Shown here in pieces: positions 5,850 to 7,514 of a stretch of DNA of 7,514 bases (the first letter of the stretch is position 1; each line of letters starts with the position of its first letter). Made by a program: the position numbers and the translations under genes. Origin of the DNA: Deltaproteobacteria bacterium (lineage in GTDB: Bacteria; Desulfobacterota; Desulfarculia; Adiutricales; Adiutricaceae); NCBI GenBank assembly GCA_031278795.1, contig JAITJT010000268.1, positions 1 through 7,514 on the forward strand, in the 5' to 3' direction. Under the pieces are notes generated by a model, which searched no databases, was not told where the DNA came from, and saw only the letters and a program-made list of their open reading frames with translations.

Positions 5850-6703
5850 ATTATGATAAAAAATCTAAACTATCCGTTAACTTTAGGGCGGCGTCTTGGT
5901 CAGGTTTTGGTGAGCCTTCTCAAGCTTGGTCTAGGCCTGAACATTTCTTTTACAAAGAGCAAATACCGCATCTAAAGGTCTCTTCGTAGTCTTTACTTTT
6001 GGCTTTTGTCAGTATATTTTAGCGCTGATTCATGATTTTTAATTTTACAATTAAGAGGACATAAGAGTCGCCTTGAAAAGTAGCAGTTTAAGCAAAGAAC
6101 GACTCTTGAATCGTTATATTGCTTGATCAGAATCTTTCAGCTATGCGTTTTAAAATAAATTTGTATATCTATGTGGTAGTCATCTATTTTTATGTAGCAA
6201 GAACTAGTCTGAAAGAAGTCAGTTTTGATAAAAAAAGTAAAAAATGTGTTGTTAGGATATATTTTATACTGAGATCTTCAAAGTAAAGCTAATGTTTTTG
6301 AGCTGGATTAGTCCCTTAGAAACAAAGCGAAAAGACAATGATATTTTATTTCATTTTTTGAAAAAAGCAAAGCTGAGACTTTCTTTTTTAAGATATTTTT
6401 TATGTAGTAAAAAACACTCCCCTAGGTTTTCCATGATATATTATAGTATTTATGGAGAAACGAAACGCTACAACGGCTTTTATAATTGTTTCAAGCCAAG
6501 CGGTATTTTACTTTGATGTTGCTGCAACTAAGCGAACCCTTGAAATGCTTGAAGATCTTTGAACGCGCGATTGAGAGCTCCCGTGAGATTATGCAAAGTG
6601 AGGTGAAATATTTTTATTTTTCTTAAAAGCATCTCAAAGCTGCTTTAATATTCAATTTTTGCATGTAATATACATGATTAGACAATATTAGATAAGACAA
6701 ACT

Positions 6704-6832
6704 TTAGCTTTGTGCCATGAAGCCATCAAATGACTCTTTGGCGTCTTTTGCAAAACAATTACCTATGGCTGCGGCTGATATCCTCTTATCTAGTGCTTGA
6801 TGTCCATATAATACGCCATAGAGAACTAGACT
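6704..6832 (-). pseudogene. Possible 3' remnant of a decayed gene
   Basis: A minus-strand frame of 42 codons between stops reads SLVLYGVLYGHQALDKRI, continues through SAAAIGN and ends in SFDGFMAQS before TAA. It has a protein-like composition and is locally richer in G+C than its surroundings, but it has no start codon near its beginning (a TGA precedes it) and no upstream open frame. I do not recognise the family. Chance openness cannot be excluded at this length. Confidence 0.15.
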
Positions 6833-7319
6833 TCACCATAAGGCCTAAATATGGTGGTTTAAGCAAAAAGTTTTTCTTGAGCAGCTAGTCTTCCGATTGA
6901 ACATGTTTTTCTAGGATGCTCTGTATTTATATTTTGAGAATCAAAAACAACTACAGAACGATAAAAAAGTGTATCAGCGAGACCTATAAGAAAACGCTAA
7001 AAGGGAAGGACCTTAAGTCAAACAATGAATCAGGTTTAGTGCGTTTTACTATAGTTATGTAATTGTACGCAGAACACATATTGTTATATTAGTTGGATTA
7101 GCAGAACGAATGAATTGTGAGTCTTTTTGAAGAATAGATTTTTTGTAAATTCCAAAACTAGTACACTTGGGGCGCGAATTTTTTCTTTCGCCAAAGATAT
7201 TTATGCCGCGCTGATCTGAGAAAAGTTTCAAGCATTACTTGCGAAAAGAAGATAAATTGGCTTTTCTTTTTCATCACCTTTTTTCAACACCTTTTATCTA
7301 TGCGTGAAATTATTGGCGC

Positions 7320-7514
7320 TTATTTGGTCTTTTCGAAAGGAACCCACGCCAAAGAACTAAAGAGCTTTTCTCCAGAACCTTGGGGCTCAGGGAGACCTCT
7401 TTCAAAATCATGAAATTTAGGACACTCCCCTTTCAAAGGTGAAAATATTGGGAGCCTGGATCCTAGAAACTTTGAGTAGGAGTCGAGGGAGAGTGGGGTG
7501 GGCTTCCTCGAAGC
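7320..7514 (-). CDS. Possible 3' end of an unidentified gene entering from the right edge
   Basis: Minus-strand frame 1 from the window edge stays open for 64 codons and stops at TAA (7320-7322). G+C rises here to near the level of the nik genes, in contrast to the preceding 1.7 kb. The product fragment is rich in Pro, Ser, Lys and Phe and ends SSLAWVPFEKTK; no motif is recognised. Other frames are also partly open near the edge: another minus frame to about 7418, and a plus frame from a TTG at 7448 with an AAAGGTG upstream. The direction is therefore not certain. The last 13 bases form a small hairpin (GCTTC CTC GAAGC). Confidence 0.25.
   Translation of the reverse strand, partial: ASRKPTPLSLDSYSKFLGSRLPIFSPLKGECPKFHDFERGLPEPQGSGEKLFSSLAWVPFEKTK

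Larger units (their letters stand above)
5600..7319. other. AT-rich stretch without a supportable intact gene
   Basis: About 1.7 kb, roughly one-third G+C by eye, clearly poorer than the nik genes. The longest frames are short (74 codons at 6292-6516 on the plus strand, without a clear ribosome site or recognisable motif), and stops are frequent in all frames. Small inverted repeats occur: AAGAGTCG/CGACTCTT (6063-6070 and 6100-6107), CACCATA/TATGGTG (6834-6840 and 6850-6856) and the hairpin at 5834-5849. A near-duplicated 13-bp stretch (TTTTTCATCACCT and TTTTTCAACACCT) lies near 7268-7294. I see no tRNA, rRNA, CRISPR array or transposase. Decayed coding DNA or a long intergenic spacer are both possible. 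Confidence 0.6.

Noticed and set aside
5950..6018. Minus-strand fragment ending FRCGICSL, resembling a zinc-ribbon or rubredoxin tail
   Set aside because: Only about 20 codons between stops and a single CxxC; chance is the simpler explanation.
6292..6516. 74-codon plus-strand frame, basic and Phe/Tyr-rich
   Set aside because: No clear ribosome site, no recognisable motif, and composition is what AT-rich non-coding DNA gives. It could be a real small protein only if conserved.
6516..6626. 36-codon plus-strand frame starting MLLQLSEPLKCL
   Set aside because: Too short, no ribosome site, and no family recognised.

Overview
The window holds one nearly complete nickel ABC-transport locus, read entirely on the minus strand, followed by a long AT-rich stretch without convincing genes. 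Reading right to left, the genes are nikA (periplasmic binding protein), nikB and nikC (two permeases), nikD and nikE (two ATPases; nikE runs off the left edge). Each can be followed almost residue by residue against the E. coli NikABCDE set as I remember it. NikB (314 aa) and NikA (524 aa) even match the E. coli lengths once the starts are corrected from their ribosome-binding sites. Together they would carry nickel, probably as a chelate such as Ni-(L-His)2, from periplasm to cytoplasm for hydrogenase, urease, CO dehydrogenase or similar enzymes. No nikR or nickel-enzyme gene lies in the window.

The organism is probably a diderm bacterium: NikA has a classical signal peptide without a lipobox cysteine, so a free periplasmic protein is expected. 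Genes look roughly balanced in G+C and use AGG/AGA arginine codons freely. The non-coding DNA is far more AT-rich. An anaerobic proteobacterium-like or Desulfobacterota-like host would fit, but the sequence does not settle taxonomy.

Layout: 1-737 nikE (partial); 725-1567 nikD; 1569-2480 nikC; 2473-3417 nikB. These four genes overlap or nearly touch and form one translationally coupled unit. 3418-3988 is a 571-bp gap, unusual inside a nik operon. It holds ten copies of a 7-bp tandem repeat, a TATAAT-type promoter candidate for nikBCDE, a perfect 12-bp inverted repeat just downstream of it, and a second inverted repeat. 3989-5563 is nikA, with a hairpin spanning its stop codon and a promoter candidate upstream. 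5600-7319 is AT-rich with no supportable intact gene, only short open fragments and small inverted repeats, and may be decayed coding DNA. 7320-7514 returns to higher G+C and contains an open minus-strand frame that may be the 3' end of another gene.

I see no clear undescribed system. The most interesting points are the split of nikA from nikBCDE by a repeat-bearing regulatory gap, and the NikA metal pocket, where the position of E. coli His416 is Asp and a histidine sits four residues later.
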